A stretch of DNA of 64,000 nucleotides from positions 1-64,000 of the forward strand of contig JBCBEC010000035.1 in NCBI GenBank assembly GCA_038528965.1. Reading direction: 5' to 3'. Positions 1 through 9,935 of this stretch are shown here, in pieces. The notes below the pieces were generated by a model. The model made no database searches and was not told the origin of the DNA. It was given only the letters and a program-made list of their open reading frames with translations. The stretch's first letter is position 1, and every line of letters begins with the position of its first letter. Source of the DNA: Lewinella sp038528965 (GTDB lineage: Bacteria > Bacteroidota > Bacteroidia > Chitinophagales > Saprospiraceae). Both the position numbers and the translations under genes were made by a program.

Positions 1-71
1 TCTTCACTACTTGCAATTCAAAGCACAATCATAATAGTCACTCTTTTGCTTGCATTTTTACACAGTTCATT

Positions 72-101
72 CTAATCCTAATTCTAATTCTAATCCTAAT
101 T
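72..101. repeat. Tandem CTAATY hexamers
   Basis: Five consecutive copies of the hexamer CTAATC/CTAATT fill these 30 bases and stop three bases short of the stop codon of the aldo/keto reductase. A similar low-complexity array (AACYAA-type) lies at 23358-23425. The bases before it (1-71) show no gene. Confidence 0.8.
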
Positions 102-104
102 CCC

Positions 105-1145
105 CTACGGCGCCGGGTTCGGAATCACCTCATGCACCGCGTTAATCTCACCCAAGATCTCATCCGTCAAGGTGACGTCGATACTGTTGATGTTTTCAGT
201 AAGCTGCTCCTTGTTGGTAGCACCGATGATATTGCTGGTCACAAATGGACGATCATTGACGAAGGCCATGGCCAGTTGCGTAAGCGTCAGGTCGTGCTTT
301 TGGGCAATGTCCAGGTAGCGTTGGGTAGCTTCCCAGGATTGTTCGGAGCTGTAGCGCTTGACATTCTTATACTTGTTGAGGCGGTTTTCGGGCTTATCGG
401 TTTTGAGGTGGTACTTGCCACTCAACATACCTGCTCCTAGTGGAGAGTAGGGTAGGAGGCTTACTTTTTCCCGCAAGCTAATTTCCGATAGGCCAACTTC
501 GTAGGTGCGGTTGAGCAAGCTGTAAGGGTTTTGAATGCTCACACAGCGCGGTAGGTCATGCTTATCGGCCAGGTGCAGGTAGCGCATGAGCCCCCAAGGC
601 GTTTCGTTACTGACGCCGAAGTAGCGCACTTTACCGCTCTTGATGATGGTGTCCAGGTTGGTCAGAATTTCCAGGAAGTTATCCTCCCAAGGATCACTTT
701 CATCATGCTGGTAGCCACGCTGACCAAAGAAGTTGGTCTTACGACTGGGCCAGTGCAATTGGTACAGGTCAATGTAATCAGTTTGCAGGCGTTGTAAACT
801 GAGGTCAAGCGCCTCTTCTAGGTTTTCCTTGCTAAAGCCTAGCTTGGGACGAATGTGGGCCGCAAAGGGACGGTCACCCACAATTTTGGAGGCAATAATT
901 AGATCATCGCGTTTGCCGCGCTGTTTAAGCCAGTTGCCAATGATGCGTTCGGTGCTGCCTTGGGTTTCCGGCTTGACCGGAGAAGAATATAGCTCGGCGG
1001 TATCAATGAAGTTAACACCCATTTCTACTGCCAGAGAGAGTTGCTCGTGGCCATCCTGTTCGGTGTTCTGCTCGCCAAAGGTCATAGTGCCCAGGCAGAT
1101 TTTACTGACGTTGAGATCGGTATTCGTTATTGTTTCGTATCGCAT
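105..1145 (-). CDS. tas: NADP(H)-dependent aldo/keto reductase, Tas-like
   Basis: A 346-residue single-domain TIM-barrel oxidoreductase predicted to reduce aldehydes or ketones with NADPH in the cytoplasm. The catalytic tetrad is visible as Asp48 and Tyr53 (FIDTAELYSS), Lys87 (IIASK) and His131 (YQLHWPSR). Length and the YxLHWPSRxxNFFGQ stretch fit the E. coli Tas subgroup of AKRs rather than the voltage-channel beta subunits. The gene is monocistronic; the next gene on the same strand ends about 100 bases upstream behind a strong palindrome. The physiological substrate cannot be read from sequence. Tas in E. coli was named for suppressing a tyrosine requirement under starvation, so the symbol conveys homology only. 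Confidence 0.9.
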   Translation of the reverse strand: MRYETITNTDLNVSKICLGTMTFGEQNTEQDGHEQLSLAVEMGVNFIDTAELYSSPVKPETQGSTERIIGNWLKQRGKRDDLIIASKIVGDRPFAAHIRPKLGFSKENLEEALDLSLQRLQTDYIDLYQLHWPSRKTNFFGQRGYQHDESDPWEDNFLEILTNLDTIIKSGKVRYFGVSNETPWGLMRYLHLADKHDLPRCVSIQNPYSLLNRTYEVGLSEISLREKVSLLPYSPLGAGMLSGKYHLKTDKPENRLNKYKNVKRYSSEQSWEATQRYLDIAQKHDLTLTQLAMAFVNDRPFVTSNIIGATNKEQLTENINSIDVTLTDEILGEINAVHEVIPNPAP

Positions 1146-1199
1146 GGAGGAGTATTGGTGGGGATGTTTTGATTAAGAATTATGATGTACGGTGCTGCT

Positions 1200-1244
1200 A
1201 GAGACGCATTGCATGGCGTCTTTACTGCCGTGCAATGCGTCTCT
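1200..1244. repeat. Palindromic GAGACGC element, probable terminator
   Basis: A perfect 14-bp inverted repeat (AGAGACGCATTGCA and its complement) encloses a 17-base loop. The right arm overlaps the stop codon of the decarboxylase, so the hairpin sits where a terminator would be for that minus-strand gene. A related GACGC palindrome lies at 23315-23334, so this is probably a dispersed REP-like family. Confidence 0.75.
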
Positions 1245-2676
1245 ACCGACTCATATGCCGAATCTCATCCAGCAAGGCTCGAAAATGCTGGACATCCGTA
1301 TGTGGATTCATAATAGCGACCCGCAGCCACTTTTCACCACGGATCACCGTCTGCACGATGTAGAAACGGCCACTATCTACTAATCGTTGGCGAATTTTGG
1401 TGTTTTCTAAGTCCCACGATTCGCGTGCTAGCTTGGTATAGCGGAAGTTAACGATGTTCGCTTCGGGTGCTACGGCTAGTTCAAAATCTGGGTCAGTGTT
1501 CAATAGTTGGGCGAAGGCCTTCGCCTGATCATACAAGCGTTCCACATTATCTCCAAACACCTCAGGGCCATAAGTGCGCAAGGTGGCGTACACTTTGATA
1601 CTAAGCATCAGTTTGGTACACTCAAAAGTGCGTTTGCCGGAATGGTACCACTCCGGTGATTGTTGCGCTTCCCAAAGGTACTGAGCGCGCTGCTGAAAGG
1701 TTTCGTAGCTGCGCTGACCTTCACGGAAAATAAGCGCGGTATTCAAGGCCGGCGTCATGAGCATTTTGTGGTAGTCAAGCACCACTGTATCTGCTTGCTC
1801 AATCCCCGCTACTAAATGACGGTAACGCTCAGAAAAAATTACGGCTCCGCCGTGGGCGCCATCTACGTGGAACCAGAGATCATGCTGCTGGCTAAAGGCT
1901 GCGAGTGCCTGCAAATCATCGTAAGAACCCGTTGCGGTAGAACCCGCACAGCCGATCATGGCAATTACCTGCAGCCCACTTTCCGTAGCTTTCTGGTAGT
2001 ATTCTTCCAGGAGTTCTGTGCGAATGCGGAAGTGATCATCTACAGGTACCTTAATGATGCCTTCTTTGCCCATGCCCAGGATACGCGCTGCCCGATCGAC
2101 GCAGTAATGCGCTTCCGCAGATACCATAATGGCCAGGCGCCCTTGGTGCCCATTTTCCCATACTTCACCCGGTGCTTTAGCCGAGCGTGCGGCCAGCACA
2201 GCAGTCAGGTTAGCCAGTGTTCCGCCGGAGGTCAAAAAGCCACTGGCACCGGTGTCAAAGCCAATTTTTTTCGCAGTGAAATCAGTAACTACCCGTTCCA
2301 AGGCATTGGAAGACATGCCCATATCATAGACACCGGTACCATTACTCAGGACATCGGAAACCATACCGGCTAGCGCGTTTACGGGGGCGGGTACAGATAT
2401 CTGGTGACCAATGTAATTGGGGTGGTGCACATGCGTGGAGTGATCCAAGATTTTGCGGAAGAAATCCATGGGTTCCGCAGGGGCATTGGCAAAATCTTCC
2501 TGCCAGAAGGCCAGTTCGGTTGCTGGATCGCGGTAGTGGATGAGGTGATCCACTTTTTCATTTTGCACCTTTTCCAGGTGATCGGCCAATAAGTCGATGA
2601 GTTCGTGACCTAGCTGGCGGAACGCAGCGGCATCATAGGCTTGGACTAAAGTAGCGGATTTGGATGGAGCAGTCAT
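1243..2676 (-). CDS. Group II pyridoxal-phosphate-dependent amino acid decarboxylase
   Basis: A 477-residue fold-type I PLP enzyme of the glutamate/diaminobutyrate/aromatic amino acid decarboxylase family, cytoplasmic. Visible features are the phosphate-binding stretch GFLTSGGTLANL (146-157), His190 that would stack on the cofactor ring (SAEAHYCV), Asp272 and His275 in HVDGAHGG, and the Schiff-base lysine Lys304 in DYHKMLMTP. It would release CO2 from an L-amino acid to give the amine. Length fits bacterial L-2,4-diaminobutyrate, aspartate or aromatic decarboxylases, but the substrate cannot be assigned. No transporter or polyamine gene is adjacent. The start ATG gives a normal N-terminus without signal peptide. 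Confidence 0.9.
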   Translation of the reverse strand: MTAPSKSATLVQAYDAAAFRQLGHELIDLLADHLEKVQNEKVDHLIHYRDPATELAFWQEDFANAPAEPMDFFRKILDHSTHVHHPNYIGHQISVPAPVNALAGMVSDVLSNGTGVYDMGMSSNALERVVTDFTAKKIGFDTGASGFLTSGGTLANLTAVLAARSAKAPGEVWENGHQGRLAIMVSAEAHYCVDRAARILGMGKEGIIKVPVDDHFRIRTELLEEYYQKATESGLQVIAMIGCAGSTATGSYDDLQALAAFSQQHDLWFHVDGAHGGAVIFSERYRHLVAGIEQADTVVLDYHKMLMTPALNTALIFREGQRSYETFQQRAQYLWEAQQSPEWYHSGKRTFECTKLMLSIKVYATLRTYGPEVFGDNVERLYDQAKAFAQLLNTDPDFELAVAPEANIVNFRYTKLARESWDLENTKIRQRLVDSGRFYIVQTVIRGEKWLRVAIMNPHTDVQHFRALLDEIRHMSR

Positions 2677-2908
2677 ACTGTGGTCTTTAATACTGGGCTT
2701 ATTAAGACAGCTTCTTGGGCCGCTATATTAAGCATGCTTTTTTATACCTTCAAATACTTATCTTATAAGGCTACTAGCAAAGCATTAGTTTAACAGGAAG
2801 TATGTAAGCTGCTTGCTTTTCTCGTCGACAGGAGGAACAGGTTTTGTGGGGCACAACAATTTTTTTATCTTCCATACGCAAATATTCAATGCAACCTATT
2901 GTCCCCAA

Positions 2909-4969
2909 GTGTATTTACAGCGCTGTTTAATTCCAATCCTGTTTATCCTGCTTAGCTGTTCTTTTACGACAGTGGAACTCTGTGCCCAGCAGATGAAGAT
3001 TGATAGTTTACTGCGGGTGCTAGAGAAAATGGACAATGATACCAACAAGGTCAATACGCTGGTAGGATTAGCATTAGCCTACACTAATGTTGACCCTGAA
3101 TTGAGCATCTCTTCGGCAAAGGAGTCGGTTACCCTGGCTCGTGAGCTCAATTTTGAAAGAGGAGTATTGGCTGGGCTCAACCAAATTGGTTTGGGATATT
3201 ACCGAGCAGGCGACTACAAAGCCGCTCTGCCTTATCTAGATGAAGTAGTTGCTACGGCTAAGGATAAAGCTTATCCAGAAATGGCTTTGCGAAGCTTGAA
3301 CCTCAAGGGGGTAGTTTACAAGACTACGGGCAATTTTGACCAGGCCGCTACTTGCTACTTTGAAGTGTTGAACTTAGCACAAGAACTCCGCGATTCTACC
3401 ATGATTACCAGTGCCCTTGGTAACATTGGGAATGTCCACCTCTATCAGGATGACTACGAACAAGCGCTGGCGTATTATCAGCAAGCCCTTCAAGTTGATC
3501 GAGCCATCGGTTATGAATTAGGAGAAGCCATCAACCTTGGTAATATTGGTCTGACCTATATCGAGGATAGTTTAACCGAAGAAGCGCTCAAATACTTTGA
3601 TCAATCCCTGACGATTTCCAGAAAGATAGAGGATACCTATGGGGTGGCCTATATGTTGTGTTGCCTAAGCTCTGCCCATTTACAGCAAGGAGAAATCGAA
3701 CTAGCGGAACGCTATTGTATGGACGCTCTACTCGTAGCAGAGGAACTGAAAACGCCAGAAATTCACATTACCGCACTCAGGAATTTGGCGAATCTGGAGC
3801 AAGAAAAGCGACGGTATGATTCATCTAACGATTACGCAAGAGAGGCCATCATATTGGCTGAGCGGGTGGACGATCAAAGTTCGAAGCAAAAGTTACTTCG
3901 ATTAATGGCAGACAATTATGCTAGTTTGAAGCAATTTGAGCAGGCGTTCGCAACCCAACAACGGTTTCAAGCGGTAAGCGATAGCTTGTTTGACGACCAG
4001 AAGAGCCGGCAAGTACTGGAGCTTTCTATTCAGTACGAAACCACACAGAAGGAAATAGAAAATGAACTACTACGTGAAGAACAGGCCAAGAACGAGGCGA
4101 TTATTCGTAACCGTAATGTGCTGGTGTGGTCTGGGTTTATCATTTTAGGGTTGGTGTCCTTATTGGCATTTACCCAGTTTCGTCATCGAAAAAAGATCAA
4201 GCGTTATAATGAGGAGCTAGAGGATAAGGTAATTGAGCAGACCACCGAACTGCAAACCTCCAATAAGCAACTTAAGCGTTCTGGTGCCGAGTTGGAACGT
4301 TTTGCGTACATCGCTTCCCACGACCTTAAAGAGCCACTGCGAAATATCAATAGCTTCACTGGATTGTTGGAACGTCGCCTTGGCGGTTCCAATGAAGAAG
4401 TAAAGGCCTTTCTTAAACACCTAAAAGATGCTGCGTCACAAATGAATGTGCTGGTGGAGCGGATTATAGAATTTACGCGTCTAGAGGAGAGTCAGCCGCT
4501 GGTGGAAACGGTCGATCTTTCCGGGCTCTTGGAGGAGGTGAAGGAATCCTTGAGCGATTATTTCACAGCACGGAACGGTATTTTGTATCCCACCGCATTA
4601 CCAACTATCAAAACGGATTCTACACAAGTATTCCTAGTGTTAAAAACCTTACTTGAGAACGGCTTGAAGTACAATGAGAGTGAGGTGCCTATTGTTAGTG
4701 TTCAATATGTTGAAATGGAGGACTTCCACCACCTTAAGATAAAGGATAACGGGATCGGCATCGCTCCAGAATTTCAAAAGGATGTCTTCGTCATGTTTAA
4801 GCGCCTGAGGGGCAGCGGCGAAAATCGAGGAGCCGGACTAGGCCTCTCCATGAGTAAGAAGATTGTGGAATCCTTAGGTGGGCAAATTTGGATTGAGAGT
4901 AGCCAGAATAAGGCTACGGATGAAACGCCTACCGGCACCACTTTTGTGTTCTCCCTTCCTAAGTCATGA
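2909..4969 (+). CDS. Periplasmic TPR sensor, membrane histidine kinase
   Basis: An exported TPR histidine kinase typical of Bacteroidota. The reading frame is open from a TTG at 2813, but the GTG at 2909 gives a compact signal peptide (VYLQRCLIPILFILLSC... ending CAQQ), so I prefer it (686 residues). About six to eight tetratricopeptide-like helical pairs follow (roughly residues 35-370), then a coiled segment, a transmembrane helix (VLVWSGFIILGLVSLLAF) and a second coiled coil. The kinase core shows the H box with phospho-acceptor near His471 (YIASHDLKEPLRN), the N box (TLLENGLKYNES), G1 (KDNGIGIAPEF) and G2 (GAGLGLSMSKK). The HDLKEPLR form of the H box places it with the phytochrome-like HisKA group. 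No response regulator is adjacent, so its partner is unknown. Confidence 0.88.
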   Translation: MYLQRCLIPILFILLSCSFTTVELCAQQMKIDSLLRVLEKMDNDTNKVNTLVGLALAYTNVDPELSISSAKESVTLARELNFERGVLAGLNQIGLGYYRAGDYKAALPYLDEVVATAKDKAYPEMALRSLNLKGVVYKTTGNFDQAATCYFEVLNLAQELRDSTMITSALGNIGNVHLYQDDYEQALAYYQQALQVDRAIGYELGEAINLGNIGLTYIEDSLTEEALKYFDQSLTISRKIEDTYGVAYMLCCLSSAHLQQGEIELAERYCMDALLVAEELKTPEIHITALRNLANLEQEKRRYDSSNDYAREAIILAERVDDQSSKQKLLRLMADNYASLKQFEQAFATQQRFQAVSDSLFDDQKSRQVLELSIQYETTQKEIENELLREEQAKNEAIIRNRNVLVWSGFIILGLVSLLAFTQFRHRKKIKRYNEELEDKVIEQTTELQTSNKQLKRSGAELERFAYIASHDLKEPLRNINSFTGLLERRLGGSNEEVKAFLKHLKDAASQMNVLVERIIEFTRLEESQPLVETVDLSGLLEEVKESLSDYFTARNGILYPTALPTIKTDSTQVFLVLKTLLENGLKYNESEVPIVSVQYVEMEDFHHLKIKDNGIGIAPEFQKDVFVMFKRLRGSGENRGAGLGLSMSKKIVESLGGQIWIESSQNKATDETPTGTTFVFSLPKS

Positions 4970-4980
4970 TTTGATTAGCC

Positions 4981-5625
4981 TTATTCCTGCAAAAACGGAT
5001 TGTTCTTGCGCTCGTAGCCAATACGTGTGGCGGGGCCGTGCCCGGAGTACACGGTGATATCGTCGCCTAGGGGGAGCAATTGTGTTTTGATGGAATTGAT
5101 CAGCGTATCGTAGTCGCCGCCGGGCAGGTCGGTACGGCCAATGCTGCCGTAGAAGAGTACATCGCCGGCAATGATGAATTTATCCTCCTGACAGTAAAAG
5201 CTGATGCTACCGGGAGAATGGCCGGGGGTAAAGAGCATTTTTAGCTTAGTATTACCAAATTCCAGGGTGTCGCCGGGCTGGAGAAAGTTGCTGGGAGCCG
5301 GACTTGGATCTGGTTTAGGAAGGCCATACATTTCACAAATCTGCGGGACGGCATTGAGCATGGAGAGCTCTTCCTCGTGTATTTCAAGCGGCAAGTCGTA
5401 GGTGTCGGCTACAAATTTATTGCCAAAAACATGGTCGAGATGGCAGTGGGTATTGATCAGGCGTACCGGACGAACTTGGAGTTCGCTAATCTTAGCGGAC
5501 AGGGCCTCTTTTTCGGAATCATCATAGCAGCCCGGGTCAAAAATGACGCATTCACCCGTCTCATCATGTACGATAAAGGTGTTCTCTTGGAAAGGATTAA
5601 ACGTCAGCTGTACAACTTGGGCCAT
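4981..5625 (-). CDS. MBL-fold metallohydrolase (glyoxalase II-like)
   Basis: A 214-residue cytoplasmic metallo-beta-lactamase-fold hydrolase. The metal ligands are clear: HCHLDH (His60, His62, Asp64, His65), His136 in TPGHSPGS, Asp155 in IIAGDVLF and His196 in YSGHGPAT. This set and the short length fit the YcbL/GloB-like group, which often hydrolyses S-acyl-glutathione or related thioesters. Bacteroidota generally lack glutathione, so the natural substrate is open. It is convergent with the histidine kinase gene, whose stop lies only 11 bases away. Confidence 0.88.
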   Translation of the reverse strand: MAQVVQLTFNPFQENTFIVHDETGECVIFDPGCYDDSEKEALSAKISELQVRPVRLINTHCHLDHVFGNKFVADTYDLPLEIHEEELSMLNAVPQICEMYGLPKPDPSPAPSNFLQPGDTLEFGNTKLKMLFTPGHSPGSISFYCQEDKFIIAGDVLFYGSIGRTDLPGGDYDTLINSIKTQLLPLGDDITVYSGHGPATRIGYERKNNPFLQE

Positions 5626-5939
5626 GGTTTTCCGGTTTTATATCGGTAAAGGGGCTCGCTTTTCTGTTAAAAAAGAAATACCTTAAGTAGCGATTTTCGT
5701 CTGCTGCGCACAAATGTAGCGAATTAGCCCTGGCCTGTTAAAACAAAATCAGCTATTGATTCATTGAATTTCTAGGTAACGATCACAGAAAAAGTAGTTT
5801 ACCGAGTTCGATCTTGGCATCCGAAGCGAAACGGTGCATTTCAAGAGCGCTGCTGATGCAAAGATCAGCAGAGCAATCGGTAAATATTTTTTTAAGTAGA
5901 ACTAACGGCCTTTTCCCCATAGTGCCAAAAAAATATACT

Positions 5940-8900
5940 ATGCGCAAACTACTTTACCTTGCCTTACTTGCTGCTCTCTCGCTAAACCTCAGTGCCCAAA
6001 CTTCTCAGGTCACTTTCGGTAAGAACCGGGTACAGCACCACCGCGACTTTGATGAGTGGTTGGAATACGAGAGCGACAATTTTATTACCTACTGGTACGG
6101 CGAAGCGCGTAATATAGGTCAGGCTGTTGTGCAAACGGCGGAGCAGGATTTTGCTTATATCCAAAGTATCCTGGAACACCGAATCAACGAAAAGCTGCAG
6201 ATTATCTGTTATGTGGATTTGACGGACTTGAAGCAGAGCAACATCGGTAATGATGAGGCTTTTACGAATGTGGCAGGGCAGACAAAAATTGCGGGGAATA
6301 AAATTTTCGTCTACTTCAATGGGGATCATACCGACTTGCGCCGACAGATCAGAGAAGGGATTGCTTCGGTTTATCTGGAGTCGATGTTGTTTGGGGCCAA
6401 CCTGCAAGAGATTGTTCAGAACGCTGTTCTTCTCAACTTACCAGACTGGTTTAAGGAAGGCTTGATTGCCTACATTGGCGAAACCTGGAATACCGAACAC
6501 GACGATGAACTGCGTCAGATTTTGAACTCTGGCGAATACACGGGCTTTGAGGCCATGGCGGATGCTCATCCCAAGCTGGTGGGTCAAGCTTTTTGGTACT
6601 ACATCGCAGAATTATACGGTACCCCAACGGTTTCCAACCTGCTATACCTCACGCGGATCAATCGTAGTGTTGAAAGCGGTTTTTTGTACGTTTTGGGTAC
6701 CCCCTACCAGATCACTCTCAATGACTGGCAGAACTATTTCTTGAAGCGCTACGAGATCGATGCTCAGAACCGCAATCAACCACAGGGCCAAGAAATTACG
6801 ATTAAGAATAAGCGAGATCTGCCCATGACGCAGATGAAGATTAGCCCTAATGGGCAACAGATAGCTTATGTTTTGAATGAAATTGGCCGCTATAAGGTGT
6901 ACCTGCAAAACCTGCAAAATGGTGAGCGGGAATTGATTTTCAAGAGTGGCTTCCGCAACGCCATACAAGCTACTGACTACAATTATCCTATTCTGGCTTG
7001 GAACCCAAGTGGGCAGGAACTGGCTATTCTATACGAAAATCGTGATCTCCCGAAGTTGATGCTTTACAACGTGTTGGAGAAAGAAGAAGATACACGAGAG
7101 CTAAGCACGGAATATCACCGAGTGTATTCCATGGAGTATGTGAATCCGTCCACGATGGTGTTTTCCGCCACAGTACGTGGGTTTTCAGATATCTTCCTGT
7201 ATTTCCCAGCTACCCGCCAGTCGCAGCGTATTACCACTGATTTTTGGGATGATTTAGACGCTATGCCCGTCCGGATTAGAGGGCGTAGTGGTATCATCTT
7301 TGCGTCCAACCGGACTACAACAGAAATGCAGCCGCGTCGACTGGATACCATCCTGCCGCTGAATAACTTTGACTTATTCTACTATGACCTTTCTAACCGA
7401 CCCGGTGAATTGGTGCGTATCACGGATACGCCTTTGGCTAACGAACGTTCTCCGATAGGAATTGATTCTACCTACTTTGCCTATGTATCGGATCGAAGTG
7501 GATTCTTCAACCGGGAAATCGGTTACCTGGAGGATTATATTGATCACTACGATCAGCGTATTATCCTGGACGACGGGACCGAGATTGTGCTACACGCCGA
7601 CTCAATGCTCACTTCGCTGGATACGACCTTAATTGATACGATTGAGATATTTCCCGTGATCAAAGAGCGTTCAATAGTGGCTGCGGCCACGAACTATGAT
7701 CGTAATCTGGGTCACCAGCATTTATCACGCACCGGGCGCTTACTAGAGTACTTCCCGGTACCGGGATTGGCACCGGGGACACTGCGCTTGAGTACGGTTA
7801 ATACGGAAACCATATCTGCGGTTAATTCTACAATATTCCAGCATGCGCAAACCAACGCAGCGGTGGTACCGGCGGAGACTACCAATTGGGAAGATGTGCC
7901 CAGTACCCAAATTGAGGAAGACCCAGCAGTTGGGACAGTACCGGAAAATCCGCCAGTGGTAGAAACCTTACCTCCACCCACCGAATTTGAACCGGACTTA
8001 CCCCCAACTCCTGCTGCGGTTGATAGTACGGAGGTAATTGATATAGATAACTACTTGTTCCAAAGTGAATTCTCGGAGGAGGAAACCTTTGCGGAGCCCG
8101 CACCAGAGGAGGAACAACCGGGCGAACTCACTATTTTTGGGCAGACTGGAACTTTTGATCCCATTTCTGAACCGGTAACTACGGTACGAGAAGATACTGG
8201 GCCGCAGGTGTATCGTTTCCGACCTGGGCGCATTGTCAACTATCGTACTACTTTCCGTACCGACTTTGTGACCTTCAATATGGATAATGATCTGCTGTTT
8301 GAAGGTTTGGATAGCTACGCCGCAAATCCGGATGGGTTCAATACCCAACCACTGAGTTTACTCTTGAAGGCAAATTTCAAGGACCTCTTTGAAGACTATG
8401 TAGTGGAAGGTGGCATGCGTTTACCGACGACCTTCAACGGTACAGAATACTTCTTGATCTTCCACAGTCGTAAGCGGAGACTGGATCGTTTTTACGCTGT
8501 GTACCGCCGTAATCAGCGCTTCAGTGAAGAAGGGGAATCCTTTGTACCGTGGCGCCGCGAGAACAACGTAGTCCTGGGCCAGTATGGCGTACGTTACCCG
8601 CTGGATATTTTCCAAAGTTTGCGCGCTACCGCAACCATCCGTCGTGACCGTGTCCAGTATCTAGCTACTGATCAGACGGCTCTGGAAGACGCACCGGCTC
8701 CGGACCGTACGCAACGGATTGGTGCTCGCTTTGAGTACGTTTTCGATAATACGTTAGATCTAGCATTGAATCTGCGCCAGGGTACCAGACTTAAGGTGTA
8801 TACTGAATACTACAAAACTTTCAGTGCCAGTTTAGATCCAAGCTTTAGCTTTGATTTTGCTCGCGGATTTCTGGGAGTGGCTGGTATTGATGCCCGTCAT

Positions 8901-9482
8901 TATCTGAAAATTGACAAGCGTTCTATTTTGGCCTTCCGCTTAGCGGGAGCAGTATCCTTTGGTCAGGATCGTATTCTCTACTATCTGGGTGGTACAGATA
9001 ATTGGCTGTTGCCAGAATTCAATAATACAATTCCTCTACCACCAGAAGAGCCAGGCTTTGTAACACTGGCCAACAACTTGCGAGGTTTTAATTTGAATAT
9101 ACGTAACGGTAATTCCTACGTGTTGACCAATGTTGAGGCGCGTATTCCGATATTCCGTTATTTCTCAGAGCGTATTCGGTCACCCTTCTTCCGCAACTTC
9201 CAGCTTATCGGTTTCTTTGATGCCGGTACGGCTTGGAGTGGTCCGGATCCCTACGGAGACGAAAATCCGCTTAATACGACAACTTTCCCCGAGAACCCCA
9301 CGGTATTTACACCCGTCTCTGCACGAGTGGTCTATTTCCGCGATCCGTTGGTGTTTAGCTATGGCGTAGGGGCACGAGCATTACTATTTGGCTACATGGT
9401 GCGCCTTGACTACGGTTGGGGGTATGAGACGAGAAGGGTACAGGAGCCCAAACTGCATATTTCTTTAGGAATGGATTTCTAG
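5940..9482 (+). CDS. Exported TolB-like propeller with C-terminal outer-membrane barrel
   Basis: A secreted envelope protein of about 1180 residues. The frame is open from 5814, but the ATG at 5940 begins a textbook signal peptide (MRKLLYLALLAALSLNLSAQ), so translation should start there. An N-terminal peptidase-MA-like region (residues 20-270, including LPDWFKEGLIAYIGE) is followed by TolB/WD40-like propeller repeats (MTQMKISPNGQQIAYVLNE, ILAWNPSGQELAILYE). A Pro/Glu-rich linker (around 640-760) leads to a C-terminal barrel of BamA/surface-antigen type (LIGFFDAGTAWSGPDP near the end). The peptidase-like part lacks a clear HExxH: the place reads WFKEG. It probably spans the outer membrane with the propeller in the periplasm; the function is unknown. 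A hairpin terminator follows. Confidence 0.8.
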   Translation: MRKLLYLALLAALSLNLSAQTSQVTFGKNRVQHHRDFDEWLEYESDNFITYWYGEARNIGQAVVQTAEQDFAYIQSILEHRINEKLQIICYVDLTDLKQSNIGNDEAFTNVAGQTKIAGNKIFVYFNGDHTDLRRQIREGIASVYLESMLFGANLQEIVQNAVLLNLPDWFKEGLIAYIGETWNTEHDDELRQILNSGEYTGFEAMADAHPKLVGQAFWYYIAELYGTPTVSNLLYLTRINRSVESGFLYVLGTPYQITLNDWQNYFLKRYEIDAQNRNQPQGQEITIKNKRDLPMTQMKISPNGQQIAYVLNEIGRYKVYLQNLQNGERELIFKSGFRNAIQATDYNYPILAWNPSGQELAILYENRDLPKLMLYNVLEKEEDTRELSTEYHRVYSMEYVNPSTMVFSATVRGFSDIFLYFPATRQSQRITTDFWDDLDAMPVRIRGRSGIIFASNRTTTEMQPRRLDTILPLNNFDLFYYDLSNRPGELVRITDTPLANERSPIGIDSTYFAYVSDRSGFFNREIGYLEDYIDHYDQRIILDDGTEIVLHADSMLTSLDTTLIDTIEIFPVIKERSIVAAATNYDRNLGHQHLSRTGRLLEYFPVPGLAPGTLRLSTVNTETISAVNSTIFQHAQTNAAVVPAETTNWEDVPSTQIEEDPAVGTVPENPPVVETLPPPTEFEPDLPPTPAAVDSTEVIDIDNYLFQSEFSEEETFAEPAPEEEQPGELTIFGQTGTFDPISEPVTTVREDTGPQVYRFRPGRIVNYRTTFRTDFVTFNMDNDLLFEGLDSYAANPDGFNTQPLSLLLKANFKDLFEDYVVEGGMRLPTTFNGTEYFLIFHSRKRRLDRFYAVYRRNQRFSEEGESFVPWRRENNVVLGQYGVRYPLDIFQSLRATATIRRDRVQYLATDQTALEDAPAPDRTQRIGARFEYVFDNTLDLALNLRQGTRLKVYTEYYKTFSASLDPSFSFDFARGFLGVAGIDARHYLKIDKRSILAFRLAGAVSFGQDRILYYLGGTDNWLLPEFNNTIPLPPEEPGFVTLANNLRGFNLNIRNGNSYVLTNVEARIPIFRYFSERIRSPFFRNFQLIGFFDAGTAWSGPDPYGDENPLNTTTFPENPTVFTPVSARVVYFRDPLVFSYGVGARALLFGYMVRLDYGWGYETRRVQEPKLHISLGMDF

Positions 9483-9507
9483 GGAAAACAAGCGCAAATA
9501 GAAGATA

Positions 9508-9560
9508 GAGGGTATAAGGTAGACAGGTGTTCTGGAAACCTTATACCCTCTTCTTGTTTT
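9508..9560 (+). terminator. Rho-independent-like terminator
   Basis: A 12-bp inverted repeat (GAGGGTATAAGG, arms 9508-9519 and 9539-9550) with a 19-base loop is followed by a T-rich run. It sits 26 bases after the stop of the propeller/barrel gene. The rest of 9561-9791 shows no gene. Confidence 0.7.
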
Positions 9561-9791
9561 GGGGCTGAGGCCTTGACTAATATATCGTCACGACAGCTCC
9601 CATATCCAACAATGGCTTGTTAATGATCGGTTTTTTGGTGCTAGGGCAAAAATTAAATCTCAAGGTATAGACACATTAACACATTAACACCTATTTTTGC
9701 CTACGGATTTTCGCCCAAGTCCAACACATACTCATCCACAATAGCGACTTATCTACTTCTGGCCCAGTTTTGTTGCAAAACCAGAAATGCC

Positions 9792-9935
9792 ATGCACAAG
9801 AAAAGTCGCATCATCTTACTTTTTCCACTGCTATTCTTACTTATTACCTTCCAGGTTGTATTCAGCTACTGGAATGGTGAACAGCGTGTTCCACCACGCG
9901 ATGCTATCGTTAAGGTCGTAGACAATCAGCTATAA
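9792..9935 (+). CDS. Small single-pass membrane protein (47 aa)
   Basis: A short open frame starting MHKKSRIILLFPLLFLLITF encodes a basic N-terminus, one hydrophobic helix of about 18 residues and a polar tail. Its last 26 bases overlap the end of the convergent S10 peptidase gene. The Lys/Arg-then-hydrophobic pattern is typical of a real inner-membrane peptide, but there is no recognised family and no independent support beyond composition. Confidence 0.45.
   Translation: MHKKSRIILLFPLLFLLITFQVVFSYWNGEQRVPPRDAIVKVVDNQL

Noticed and set aside
2813..2908. TTG start for the TPR histidine kinase
   Set aside because: The extra 32 residues precede an otherwise perfect signal peptide, so the GTG at 2909 is more likely.
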